From: Chelonoidis abingdonii
Lineage: Eukaryota > Chordata > Testudines > Testudinidae
Reading direction: 5' to 3'
Length of the DNA stretch: 64,000 bases
NCBI RefSeq assembly: GCF_003597395.2
Contig: NC_133771.1
Span: forward strand, 133,048,422-133,112,421
The stretch's first letter is position 1. Each line of letters opens with the position of its first letter. The notes beneath the pieces are model-generated. The model had not been told where the DNA came from. It was given only the letters and a program-made list of their open reading frames with translations, and ran no database searches. A program made the position numbers and the translations under genes. Shown here in pieces: positions 11,831-25,700 of the stretch.

Positions 11831-13528
11831 ATTAGGGAAATGTAGTTCTTCCTTTATTTTTAAACAATATACATGATTTTATTCAAAGACAGGCTTTCTT
11901 TTATTATTCACAGACAAAAACTTTGTTACCTTGAAATTAGGGTTGCACAGTGGAACAGAACTCACCCAAACTGCAGTATAACAACACTGCAGTTTAAAAT
12001 TTCCAAGATTTTTTGAAAATAGCAGTCTAAAGTTAGGTTCTTAAGTCCCAATTTAGGCACTGGAAATTAGGCCTGATATTCAAAATTGCTGAGTACCAAG
12101 ATGCTCTTCCCTTGACTCTAATCAGAAATGCTTGGTGTTGAGGGTGACAGATTGGGATATGGCTCTATCAAATTGTGAAGTCTGTTTTGGGCCGGTGTTG
12201 AAATACTGGCACTATAGCGACATTAGTTCAAACTTGGCTGTTGGCTGCATTTCAAACAGCTACCCTTACACTGGCATAAAACTGGTGTGAGATCAACCTC
12301 AAGGACTATATGCATTTATGTGTCATCTTTAACTATTGATATTGCAACTGCTATAGCTATAATACAATCAAACTTTAGTTAAGAAACAGTCTTTACACTA
12401 TTTCACAGACTCTCACTGTTTTTTCACACAACCTCAGCAACCCAGCACCTCTGAGGGGACAAATCCTACTTGACTTATGCAGATGAGTAGTACCACCATC
12501 TTCAGGGCATAAGTGAGGTAAGTAAGAACTGGTTCTCCAGCAATTTCACTTACTTAGGTCATTAATTTTATCCCCTAGTGGTTTTTGTAAAATCACTAGG
12601 TGTCAGACTATACTTGTACTAACAATTGCTGTGCCCTGCTGTTTCAAACCAAGATATAGATCCTGGCATGAGATTTTGGGGTACACTCCAAGTGAAGGTG
12701 TGGTTGTAGCACAGTTAGGCACCTGCATGCTAATTTTAATTAGCTAGCCCAGGTAATGGTAACAGCGTACATGTGACTGCACACGCTTTGGCATGGACTA
12801 ACAATCAGAGCACAGATCCAGGATTCCCAGTGGGTTTGTAGACTGGTTGCTAACCTGTGCTGAAGCCTGTGACACCACATCAACACCACTGTTTCCAGCA
12901 CTAGCTAGATTAAAGCTACCATGAGTATGCCTACCTGTGCTACAATCACACCTTCACTTGCAGTGTAGACATACATGAGAGTGGACAGCAAATTGCACCT
13001 CACTTTGTATTGCAAAATGGCTCATGCAAAAAGCCAATGCCATTTTAGACTGTCCAGGGAAAAACCTTACCTCATGAAGGCATTCTGACCTTGCACCAAA
13101 GATGTTGCTGATATATGTAAAAGAATATAAGCAGCATAAGAAAACTGTAGTGTAACTACAATATACTGAGCAAGGGTACGTGTTTTCAAATGGATACCTA
13201 AAATTAGGCTCCTAAATCCATATTATAGCTACTTAAATAAATGGTCTGATTTTCAAAATTGTTGAGTATTTGAAATCTTCCCTTGACTCAGGTGGGAACT
13301 GCTGAATGCAAAGTGCAATGCATGTTTCCCTGGGATGCTTATAGTTCCAGATATCTAGGAAGCTCAATACACAAGGTCACAGCCCCTTTCAATCTCAAAC
13401 ACTCCAAGTTAATCAGTAACATTTACCTTCATGCCGGAGGGAGTGTCTTTCACCATTAAATTACACCGTGTACCATTACCACAATTATTTTGCTGTGTTT
13501 CTGTCTCTCTGAATAGAGTTTCACAAAC
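11831..13528. promoter_or_regulatory. Upstream flank of sulfotransferase copy A
   Basis: About 1.7 kb of non-coding DNA leads to the start codon. Most of it aligns with 36500-38870 of unit B. The last roughly 130 bases before exon 1 (about 13380-13500) are absent upstream of copy B, where repeats intervene. The copy A proximal promoter should lie here, but I see no convincing TATA box or CpG island. The start codon context (AAC before ATG, G after) is favourable. Confidence 0.4.
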
Positions 13529-13730
13529 ATGGATAAGAGTAAGAAGAGAGTAGTTGAATATCTGGATAAAATATTGGCTGATAGTGAAAAGGCAGCCCCT
13601 GAAGACCTCCTATTTTCCTATAAGGGAATTTTGTACCCTACTACTGTATGCAGCCCTGAAACTTGCCAAGCTCTTGATTCTTTTGAAGCCAGGAGTGACG
13701 ATGTGATCCTAGTGGGATACCCTAAAAATG
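13529..13730 (+). CDS. SULT6B1: Copy A exon 1
   Basis: Encodes residues 1-67 and the first base of Gly68. Starts MDKSKK and ends inside the PAPS loop (GYPKN/G). The donor is GTGACT. If the donor were read through, translation would stop four codons later, so splicing here is required. Confidence 0.9.
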
Positions 13731-16700
13731 GTGACTATTTCTAGCTTGTTACAAAAACTAAATGTGAAATGTTATACAGTAGTTATGAATGATTAGGCAG
13801 GATTTAATGCAATGATCACACATGACTGACACTGTATTACAGATTGTTCAGATGAATGAGGTGAGAAGAATAATTTCGGCCATTAATGACTGTCATTTAC
13901 TTTCTTCTCCGTTTGAATATTTATATTTTAAGTAACTATATGTCCAGTGTTTATCAGTTTAGAGAAAACGTTCCTGTGTGTCTCATTGTAGATCTGATTC
14001 AATGCAGATGACAAACCTTTACTAATATTTTGCATTGTGATGATGAATGAGCTGAGAAGAAGACAGCTTGGCTGTCAATTTGACTTAGTTTGAAGGGCTG
14101 GTGGTTTGAAAAACAATTCCTTCACTTATTAATTGAGCAAGTCTCACACGGGAAAATTGGATCAAATTCCGCTGTCAGTTCCACTGCTGTACATCTGCAA
14201 ACACTCAACTGAAGCCAGTGGAATGATTCCAGATTTACACAGCTAAAATGTGAGAAAAAACACAATGTGATTCAGAGATATGAGGGTAATCCAGATTTCA
14301 CATAACTGTGATCACAATTGTTTCTGTCTATTTTACCTATTTCTTCTTTTTTAGAAGCCACTATTGAATATTTAACTTTTGGTCAAGCTAGTACTAATGG
14401 GTTACCTTGGATTGGCAAATAGAAGCCTAGTCAGTGACAGTGGTGATGCCTACATTTATCTGTGACATGAATTCACCCAGAGAACATAGTTTTTAATTTA
14501 GTGATTTATAACTAAATTGTTAGTCGCAAAGAAGTATGTGCTTCAAAACAGGACTGTTCCTGTTTGTTGACAGATTATTTAGCCCAATCATATGACACTT
14601 CTGTTCATTCATAGCTTGTGTCATAAACAACAGGAAAACATTCCTGTATCAAAGTAAGATTTCAGTTTAGTTAGCTACTATCCTTGAATGTTAATGTTTT
14701 TTCTTCCACAGTAATTGATACCATACATAGGTATTTGCAACTAAATACACTCAACACTTGTTGTGACAATTTTCACTTCTGTAGTCTTTAAACCAGTTTC
14801 TATCTTGTTTCAGGTTCTAACTGGCTTGGTCAAGTCCTAAATGACTTGGAAATTACAGCTGCAAAATATACAGAGCAGGAAATTAATGAGAGAATGAATA
14901 TTTCAAATGAATTATTGATATTGCCACGTCTTGAATTTGGGGATCCAGAGAAATTTAAGGTCAGCATGGGATGATATTAGACATGTTAATATGAACTGTA
15001 AGAATTGATAAACTGTAATGGCTGAATTTTACAGGCTATGGAGGACTCTTACCTCCCACAAGGTATGATCAGGTCAGCACAATCAGGGTGCAATGAATTT
15101 GCTTAGCCAGTCCATGACTAGAAACCATGAAGGTTCTGACAAGGGGTGGATAATTCATGCAAATGACCTCCCCACCACTGGGTTTCCTTATATTCTGATC
15201 TGTCGCTCTCTCCTTTGCACTACTACTGTCTCCATAGAGCTGACTATGTGGAGAGGAGGATTTTAAGAGCCTCCACCAGAAAAGAGGCAATTAGCAATGG
15301 GACTGGGGGTTGAGGCAAGATTCTATTACTCCTCTCTCTTTTATTTTCAAGGGAGTCTCCCATTCTGACTGCTAACAGCTCCTTTTGTAATGCTCAGTCA
15401 GTGCTAGGGTTGATTTTCTGCCACATGGTTTCCCAGAATTTCAAGCAGCTGGAAGGATCCCCTCCCCTTATTTCAGAGTTATTGAGGTAGGCAATGGGAG
15501 AGAACGGAGACTCTGCATTCGGAGAAAAGGGTAGTAGAAAATAGTTCTGTGGCTGCTGCTCTTGAGGGTCTTCCCCTTTCAGTCTCTGCACTGTTCCGCA
15601 GATCTAGGGCCATAAAGCGTGGAAGGTTTTCACACCCACAGAAAGGCAAGATCAAGATTTGGTATTGTATTTATCTGTTGCAGGAAAAGGACATTAGATA
15701 ACACTGAATGGTGTTACGGCCAGTGTTCCCTCTAATTTTTCCCATTCATGTGGAGAATGAATTTTGTTATGTGCATGATATCAAGGCAATGTGTGGATGT
15801 GCACCACCAGTAGAAACAAAAACCTAGATAGAATATATATATATATCTTTAAAGAGTTACCATAGGGATAACTATTCCAGCCAGGACAGTTAAGCCATTT
15901 TTGAGCTAACTACTCAAAGAATTAAATTTAAGTATAAGAGAAATAAAAATTATGAAATGCATAGACCAATCAAAAATTCGAACAACACATTACTTTTAAA
16001 GTGCTCAAGAACTACCACTACCACCAATACAAGTATGTGTTGGGAGGTGAGTGAAAGACAGAGTGTGGATGTGTGAGACAGAGGGTACGTCTTCACTACC
16101 GGCTGTATCAGCGGGTAGCAATCGATTTCTTGGGGATCGATATATCGCGTCTCATCTAGACGCAATATATCTATCTCCGAACGCACTCCTGTCGACTCCG
16201 GAACTCCACCATTGTGAACGGCGGTAGCGGAGTCAACATGGGGAGCCACGGACGTCGATCCCGCGCCGTGAGGACGGTAGGTAACTTGATCTAAGATACT
16301 TTGACTTCTGCTACGCTATTCATGTAGCTGAAGTTGCGTATCTTAGATCGATCCCTGCCCCTAGTGTAGACCAGCCCAGAGACACACACAGTGTGGGTGT
16401 CGGAGACACCAGCAGCCACCAGGAAGTTCTCTCCATCCCACTTCTGAGCCCTGTCGTGGCCTCGCTGCTCTGTGGATATGGAGTACTGGGGTGGGAAGAA
16501 GAGGTGGATACCCTGACATAAGTGCCTCCCTCGCCCCCCCCCCACACACACTCTGCACAGCAAGCAGGAGACTCCTGGGAGCAGCTGGCCAGGGGCTCCA
16601 AGACAGAGGGCAGGAGCAGTGTAGCAGTGAGGGAAGGGACACCGGAAGAGTACAGCACTTGGTAGACTGCTGAGCGGCCGCGTAGATTAGAGGGAACTTA

Positions 16701-19700
16701 TATTAGGGCCATAGAATTGCAGCAAATTACTCCAAAAACAAGAGCAGACTGAGGGGGTAAACACAGCAAGGTGCTAACCCTGGGCCCATGCACAGCTCTC
16801 CCCCAGAAGACAGCAGTAGTAATCTGCCCAAGAGTGAGGGCGGGGAGGAGTGTGAAGGGAACACTGATATTTTCGGAGACACATATGGTGAAACTGAGGG
16901 ACAATATCAACTATCGGGTTGGACTTGCCCCTGGGACCCTTTCCTGGCTCTGCGTACCTACTGCTGGCAGCATGACCGCTCCATAAATGTGGTCGGAAGC
17001 CAGAACTGCAGCAGAGATATTTGGATCTATGCTTCCTCTCGGTCTGTGGCTTTTCTGAGGTGTCAATGGGCAAAAATGCCCAAACATTAGGGACAAACGT
17101 ACAGATCAATGAATGAATAAAAAAGGATAGTGGGAGTATGAATGAACAACAATTACTGGACAAATATTACTTCCCATCATAAGGAGGAGTATCATTCATT
17201 GTCAAATACAGAGACCACCAGGAGCAAAAATTCAAGAGATATGTGATTAATCCTAGATGAACAACCTCTAACACTAGTACAAAGCTCACGGAATCTGCAG
17301 CTGCTGAACAGCTGATTTATATGCCGTATACGCTCCCTGTAGACAGAACTTGTGTGTGCTTTTATTTTATCATTTTTGTAAGTAACTGATTTTATTGCCT
17401 GAGACTTCAGATGGCCCTCTGTTTAGCCAAAAAGCTCTCATAACACAAACAATGCAAACCGCTTCATGCTGTCCTCTCAATGGATCTCAAAGCCTGACCT
17501 AGAAGGCTCTGCTGTTGTAGCGGAGATATCATCCTGTGTCCTGGTCCATTAGATGCTCATTCAGATTAATATGAATTGTTTTGAAAAATCCACTTCTTTC
17601 CCCCTTCGATTTTCCCCATTTCCCATATTTCATCCTTCTCTATCTTTCCTTCTCTCATCCATCCAAAACACTCCCAACATCAGCTCACTAGCCTTGAAGT
17701 AATGCTCCTCCTTCCACTGCCACATTGTCTCTCCTTGATCACAAAGGGCTAGCATGGGAAATCTGTGACAGAGCCAGAAAGGGAAGAACCCAGGACTCCT
17801 GACTCTCAGTATCATGTGTTAGCCACCCCTTGCATTTCATTTTATCAAACTGAAAAAAAAAAAGGGAGAGGAGGGAGGCTTGGCTCAAGATTTAGGTTGG
17901 CTTTTATTCTGTTTGAACTGGATTTCCCATCTCTAAGGATAATAAGACAGAGCTATGATGCTGATTTTTATGACACAGTGACCTGTCCTTTTGGAACTGT
18001 AGAAAGATATTCATTAGTCACACATCATAATACCATGCTCCTATACAGCTTTTTTAATCAGCAGATCTCAAAGCACTTTATAGAGGAGGTAAGTATCATT
18101 AGCCCCATTTTACAGAAGGTGAGACTGAGGCACAGAACGGAGAAATGACTTGTGCGCAAACACTCAGAGCACTAGACTGGTACTCAGGAGACCTTTCCAT
18201 CTTGGCCACAAAGCCACCCCTGAGATGTCAGTAAATGCACCCTTACTGGGAGTCACTAGAGGCAGGGCCGGCTTTAAGCCAATACCCTCAATTTCCTGGA
18301 ATCAGGGACCATGCTTAAGAGGGCCCTGCGCCTAAGAGGGCCCCGCTCCAGGGTCTTTGGCTGCATTTTGGTGGCAGGGGATCCTTTGGTGCCACAGAAG
18401 ACCCGGAGCAGACCCCCCGCCGCTGAAGTGCCACCGAAGCCCCGGACCACTGCCGGGTATTGGAATCGGGCCCAGTGGGTCATAAAGCCAGCTCTGACTA
18501 GAGGGTGCTATTGCAGAGGGGTTTGCTAGTATCTGAATGTGTAAGAGTTAGGTTTTGGAGAACAGGAGAAGTGCTTATTGTCAGCTATTAGATGATGAGT
18601 GTATCACTGGTTCTGCCTAAGCTCAGCTGGACATCTCAAAAGAACAGGCCCCCCTATTTCTAGTCAGGCAGGAAATACTGTTAGAACAGGGTCTTGCACA
18701 GTATACATGGGACCACATTCACTAGAGGGCATTAGAGGAACATTAATAATTGGGAGCATGGTAGTTAAAGTTTGAAAGAAATGAGAGATTCAGGAAGAAC
18801 TTGGACAAATTAATGCTAATTTGTCTTAGATTCTGCCGTATGTTAATGGTAGTGAAATAGTCACCCTCTGGATTGGCAGGAAAGAAATATTATTTCCTGC
18901 TAAGGGCTAATTTTTTAAAATAAATAATTCTTAAAAAGATAACTTTCTAGTAAAGAGGCTATTTAATTCTGTCTTTCTTTCCAATTTTATTTAAAGAGGA
19001 TGAAGGAATTACCTTCCAGAAGAATCATAGTAACACATCTCTCTCCTCAAGTCCTGCCCAAATCTATTTTCAAAAGTAAGGCAAAGGTGAGTCCTCATTT
19101 ACAGTATCATAGAAAATACCCACTGTAATGGCACTTTGAGACCCGTTTGGATTTCCTCTATGTTATATGAAGGGCCTTGTGTTTTCTATGATTCCATCTA
19201 GGTTTTATGGTTGTGAAGATAATATTTCTGCATGTGAACTGATACAGTGTTGTGTACTGGGACAGCGGACAACTGAAAGAATAGCTTTAGGTTGGGAGTA
19301 AACTGGCCTCATTTATCTACATGGTGCATGAACACTGAAATCTAATGCTGAAAATTTAAATGTTGACGGTTTCCCTGCTATCATTTCAGGAGAAAATATC
19401 CTGCTAATGAGCTTAGCCATTCCTTATTTTTCAAATAAGGTAATATTAATTAAACTGATTTTACTCATGCTGTGATTGTTAAACAAACTTTTTCTTACTT
19501 AATTATTTATATTACCATAGCACCAAAAGCCCTAGTCATAGACCAGGATCTCATTCTGCCAAGAAAAGTACAAACTTTTTTGTATTGACTTTCAAGCTTT
19601 AGACAAATAATTCATTTACTTATATTTTTTAGATATTGCTGCTGGTTCGAAATCCAAAAGACACCGCTGTATCTTACTTCCATTTTTACAACAATATGCC

Positions 19701-22700
19701 TACACTTCCCTCATTCAGCTCATGGGATGAGTATTTTACAGCTTTTATGCATGGAAAATGTACATTCTGTTTTTCAGCTATTCTGATTAATTAATGCATT
19801 GGCAAAACTGGGCACTGGGATTCAGGAAGACGTTGGGCAGATTCTGATCTTAGTTGTAATGTTATAATTCAGGAAGAACTTCATGGTCTTAGTTAGACTT
19901 ATTCTAGATTTATAAATGATGTAATTGAAATCAGCCTGTGACCCCTGAAATCAAGAGATAATTCATTCGCTGACACTGACTCCCTCTGTGATCTTGAGTA
20001 AGTCATGTAAGCTCTTACGGCCTGACCACCATTATCCTGAACTTTATACAGTCGGAAACACAGATTTAGGAAATTAAATGAGTTATATTAGCGACTATGC
20101 TAATACAGTACTTATTAAAATAGTGTGACGAGGTAAGGCCAGATGGCTATAGGAAAGTAATGAGAAAAAGGTATGTTAGCCCCAGGCTAAACAAATCCCT
20201 GTTACCATGATAACTAAATGGCAGTTGCTCCAGGTTAATCAAGACACCTGAGGCCAATTCAGATCTTTCCAGAAGGCAGGGAGGACACCTGGCATGATTG
20301 AGAGGCATGTTTAGTCACCCAGCAGACCCTTCCCCAGGAAGATAACTTACATGAGCAAGGGAAGATATCACCCACCTTGACTCTGATCCAAAAGATTTAG
20401 GCAGCCGACGTGATTAATCACAACCAAGATGTGTTCTCTACAAAACCAAGGCGTACAGCTGAGACCTATCACCATATCCGCACGATCCCCGGAGCCAAGG
20501 TAACACTGAGACCCTACCATATCCCAGCAGCCAAAAGAGAAGAAATCCAGGCCAAAGTAAAGAAAATGTTAGAATTAGGGGTTATTGAAGAATCTTACAG
20601 TCAGTTGTCCAGTCCAGTCGTTCTAGTGTCTAAACCTGACGGTACCACAAGATTCTGAAATGACTTTCTTTGACTGAATGAAGTATCCCAATTCGATTCA
20701 TACCCCATACCACGCATCGACGAACTGGTTGACCGACTGGGTAGTGCCCGATTCTTGACTACACTGGATCTGCCAAAAGGGTATTGGCAGATTTCCCCTG
20801 ACTAAAGAAGCTAAAGAAAAGACAGCCTTCTCCACCCCCAGACAGGCTATTCCAGTATACATCCTTCCTTTTGGGTTACTTGGGACCCTGGCCACATTCC
20901 AGCGTCTAATAGATAAGCTGCTGCACCCCCATACTAGTTATGCAGCTGCGTACCTAGATGATATCATCTTCCATACGCCAGACTGGGGAACCCACTTGGA
21001 GAAAGTTGAAGCAGTACTGCGCACGTTAAGGCGGGCTGGCCTCACCGCTAATCCTGCTAAATGCCCCACAGGGCTAGAAAAGGTTAGGAACCTGGGATAT
21101 ATTGTAGGAAGAGGCATAGTGAAGCCCCAAACGAATAAGCTGGAGGCGATTCAAAGCTGGCCCAGGCCGACCCAAAAGAAGCAGGTCCGTGCATTCCTAG
21201 GCGTGATAGGCTACTACCGACATTTTATTCCCCACTTTGCCACTAGGGCAAGTCCCCTAATGGACCTGCTGAAGGCCCTAGGTCCAGACATGGTGAAGTG
21301 GACCGATCCAGCAGAGAGGGCATTCATAGACCTTTGGACAGCCCTCTGTAATGACCCCATACTCATAGCACCTGACTTTAACAAGGAATTTATTTTACAA
21401 ACACATGCTTCTGAGGTGGAGTTGGGGGCGGTTCTATCACAAATGGTTGGAGAAGAAGAACACCTGATCCTCTACCTAAGCAGAGAGCTGTTCCCAAGAG
21501 AATGGACGTACGCAGTAGTCGAGAGAGAATGCCTTGCTGTCAAATGGGCTATGGAGACATTGTGCTATTCCTCTTAGGCCAGCAATTTACTCTTGTGATA
21601 GACCATGCACCCCTCCAGTGGATACAGTAGAATAGGGAAAAGAATACAAGGGTCACCAGGTGGTTCTGATCCCTCCAACTGCTCCAGTTCCGCATACGGC
21701 ACAGGGCTGGATGCCACCACAGCAATGCTGATGGTCTGTCATGAGCACACTGCCTGGAGTCCCAAGTTGCCCAACTCTATGGTGTTGATCAGCAGGGGCG
21801 GATATGTGAGGGGGGCAAGGCCAGATGGCTATAGGAAAGTAGTGAGAAACAAGTATGTTAGCCCCAGACTAAACAAATCCCTGTGACCATGGTAACCAAA
21901 TGGCAGTTGCTCCAGGTTAATCAAGACACCTGAGGCCAATTAAGATCTTTCCAAAAGGCAGGGAGGACACTAGGTTGATTGGGATACCTGAAGCCAATCA
22001 GGGGCCGGCTGAAACTAGTTTAAAGCCTCCCAGTCACTCAAGTGAGTGTGCATGTCAGGAGCTGCAGGAGGAAGTTGGGCTGTTGGAGAGGCTGAGGAGT
22101 ACACACCATATCATGCACAAGGAAGGAAGCCCTGAGGTAAGGGTGAAGTGGATCTTGAGGAAGTGGGGGCTGCTGTGGAGAAGTAGCCCAGGGAATTGTA
22201 CATGTCCCATTTCTAAAAAGTCAGCGACCATAGCTGATACTATTAGAGTCCCTGGGCTGGAGCCCAGAGTAGAGGGTGGGCCTGGGCCCCCCCCCTTCAC
22301 CCCCTTAATTAATCACTGAGACTGGGAGACAACAGAGACTGTGCAAGGGAGGATAGCTTTTCCTCACCTCTTTCACTGGCTTATGATGAAAATGGCTCAG
22401 TAGGCTGTGACCCTTGCCTCTACGGAGAGAAGGGCTACGTCGAGGGTCACAGTGAGCCTCTGAGTCTAGCAAAATCTGCCAGGAAACGCGGGACACACGG
22501 AGATAAAGACAGAGCTTTGTCACAACAGGTATAAGCATGCTGGCCTAGAAATCCAAGCCCGATATTCCCAGTCAAAACAACTGGCTAGCTTTCCAGCTTG
22601 TATGCTATGTCTCTAAGGTGGTTAAGAGGGTGTTTAGTCCTTTCCACCTAGTACAGTCATTCTTAACCCCTTTGGTTCTCAAAATATGTTCTCGCACCCC

Positions 22701-25700
22701 TTATCACCCTTCTCGCATCCCTTAAAATGTATAATGTTAATAAATACATAGGTTTGATGAAACAAAGTAGCTGTATTTACGTGCCTGTGCTTAATTTGTG
22801 TTTTCAGTGATTTACCTTCTAAAAAAATCTGGCATTTCTCGCATCCCCAGAAAGGGCACCTCACACCCCCAGGGGGTGCGTGCACCCCAGGTTAAGAACT
22901 ACTGACCTAGTAGATGTGTGCCCTTCCATTAGTGGCCAGTACTAGCCCTTAGATGAAGGGAACACTTATTGCTTCTGTTCAGAGGAGCAGTAGCAAAACG
23001 TGTTACAGTAGTCTTCACCTCAAAACCCTGTCTGACACCAGGAAGTCAGCCTAAGCCTATAAAAGGAGTCCACGTTCCTTGTCTCAGTTCATCTTTACCT
23101 CATTATTACTGAATCATTCTGATTTTCTGGGTTTTTTTTTCTCCAGTGTGTTGGGGCTCCTATTTTGATTATTTAGTTGAATGGAACAAGCATATGGATG
23201 ATGAAAATATTATGGTGATAACCTATGAAGAGCTGAAAGAGGTGAGGTTAATGCTGTTTAAAGGAATCTTTGCTTCATACTGAAGTAATACATAGCAAAT
23301 GATAACAACACAGCTACTAAGCCCATGCAAGGCCTATACAATTCATTTTGTTTTTGATAGAAACCGACAAAACAAATTTAATCAACAAGCCACATTCTAT
23401 TAAAAAAACCTCATGTTTCAGTGGAAATTTTTAAATCCGCTCTACTTAAACCCTATGAAGAAATAAGACAGAGGCAAATGTCTTATAGTCCTAGTTCAAG
23501 ACCTATGAGTAGGGTGGAATTTCACCCTCTGTGACCACCAATGTGCCAAGAAACTTGAATCTAGGAACAAAGAGACTTTAGAACAAATAAGGCCTACATC
23601 TAATAGTCTTCACTTCATGGGGAAATGATGAACAAGAGCCAACATCAGCCTTACTGTCAGCAGGTGTAACGCCATTACCTTTCAATGGATTTGCACCCAT
23701 TTACTTCATTTAGCCCTGAAACTCAGATAAAACATTGTCACAAGAAAACTGGCCAAGCTTTCAGTCCTCACTCAGTCAAACTTTAATTGTCTTTAGTGGG
23801 AAATTTTGCCAAAATGGAAGACAATAAGATATGTCCATCTGTAACCAATGTGGACTTCTCCAAATCTCACACATGAGTGAGCTGGGTGGGATTGTAGTCT
23901 ACATATTGAATTAACCTAAATTACAGTAACATGAAGTGTATGAAGCACTGACAAAATCCACAAAGCCATCTAATAACAATTTCCATTTGCAAATCAAGGC
24001 TGTCTTTAGCATGCCTTCCTATTATGCCCACCTACCACAAAGCATATGGAGAGTGACCATGGAGAAATGCTAATCCCTTGTATAATAGGTTAAGTGGAAA
24101 ACCCATGTTCAGGGTGATCTAATTTCTTCAGTGCCTGCAGTGTGGTACCTTGGCCCCACACTAAATCTATTTAGAAAAATCTTAATATAGTCTCTCTCTC
24201 TCTCTCTCTAAGAGGTTGTCAGCTTTCCACCAGAAAATGCTGATTCAATGGACTCTATCCATGGGAACATGTACATTGCTTCAGCGCTTTTGATGGAAAC
24301 CAGGCAGGCCAACCTATTGACCACCCTGCCCGCCTGCTTTCCTGCTAGCTCCCCAACCTGCCACCTCTCTGTTCCCATGCTTCTTGGCAGCCTCAGTGGT
24401 GGAACTGAGGTTGTCCCAATCTTTCAGGCTCCTTGTTCCTCAGCAGACAGGCTCTTTGGCAGCCCATCTGATGAGTAGCTGCAGAGCTGGGCTTCCAGGC
24501 TCCCCAGTTCCCTAAGTACCAGCAGTGGCAGATTAACCACTGGGCTAATGGGACCTGTGCCCCAGAGGCCACAGCTAATTGGGGGCCCTTGGAAAAATGG
24601 ATGCCTCAACGTGATCCACCTGCTTGGTGCTCCTGCTGGGGAATGGGGTGCGGGGGCTTGCCCCACTCCTCGGCAGGAGCACTGGGTGGGCAGACCCAGC
24701 TGGGGTACCAGTGCAGGAGTGCCAGGCAGGGCAGGGCAAGCCCCCAAGCCCCAACCCCATTTCCCCAGCAGGACTGCTGGTAGGGGAATGCAGGGTCTGC
24801 AGGCAGAATGGGTGGGGAGGGGACCCCACTTGCTGTGGCCCAGGGTCCCACAAAACCATAATTTGCCTCTGGCCAGGAGTCTGGGTGGCTGGCTTCCAAG
24901 GATGTCTGCTTCACGAATGGACTGGTGGGCTCCTAGGCTCCCTGAGCAGCTGACTCCCTAGCTCCCTGGGCTACCAGAAATCATATTTCATTTTGGAAAC
25001 ACCAAAACCTTTCCACAATAGGAACATTTCAGCATGTCCAAAACAAAATATTGCAGAATTTCAATTTTTGGCCTTTCATCCTGATTCTTGATGAAAAGTC
25101 CTGCAAATTCAATATTTTTGGTGGGATGGAAACTCTATTTCCTGGCTTGCTCTGAGGGGCTGAATTATTTTATTTTATTCTGCTAGTTTTCCTCTTATTA
25201 TTTTTAGGTCCACTATTGTCAAATCCCATTAGAACAGCTCTTTCTGCTCAGGGCTGTATCTGTCAAAATGCACCATCACTTGGTGTGTGAAGAGGACAGA
25301 ATTCCTTATTCAGGCATGTGCTTATTTGCAAATTTCTTAGCATTGCCCTTTGCTTCAGTACACCTGAAGTGTATGAATACTAACAGGTATAAACTTTCTG
25401 GACTCAATTATGTGCTGAAAAGCTCTAGGTGGTATTATTACTCACTTGTATGCACAGCCATGTATAAAAACTATAGAGCTCACTCTTCATTTAGACAAAG
25501 TATCCTATTTGCATGAGTAAGGAGTTCAGGAGAAGGCCCTCTGTACAGAACCTGCCCGGAAGTTACACCTCTTAGAGTTCCTTAGTGATGCAAAATAAAG
25601 TAATTCTGCTACGTGAAAGTACGAACCCTTCAGAGATACTGTTATAATCACTCCACAGGTGTGATCCAAATGGAATGTTGTTTCAATAATAATCACTCTT

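Larger units (their letters stand above)
20134..22524 (+). mobile_element. Gypsy LTR retrotransposon in intron 4 of copy A, internally deleted
   Basis: The left LTR starts TGTGAC at 20134 and survives for only about 170 bases. The right LTR runs 21805-22524 and ends GTCACA. Between them is a broken RT/RNase H region; gag, protease and integrase are absent. Flanks are atag and acag, a possible degenerate 4-bp duplication. Copy B has the uninterrupted site near 49735, so insertion followed the tandem duplication. Same strand as the host gene. Confidence 0.85.

Noticed and set aside
24424..24961. Several overlapping open frames on both strands in intron 5
   Set aside because: GC-rich hAT-like insert and its host repeat; no codon structure or homology.
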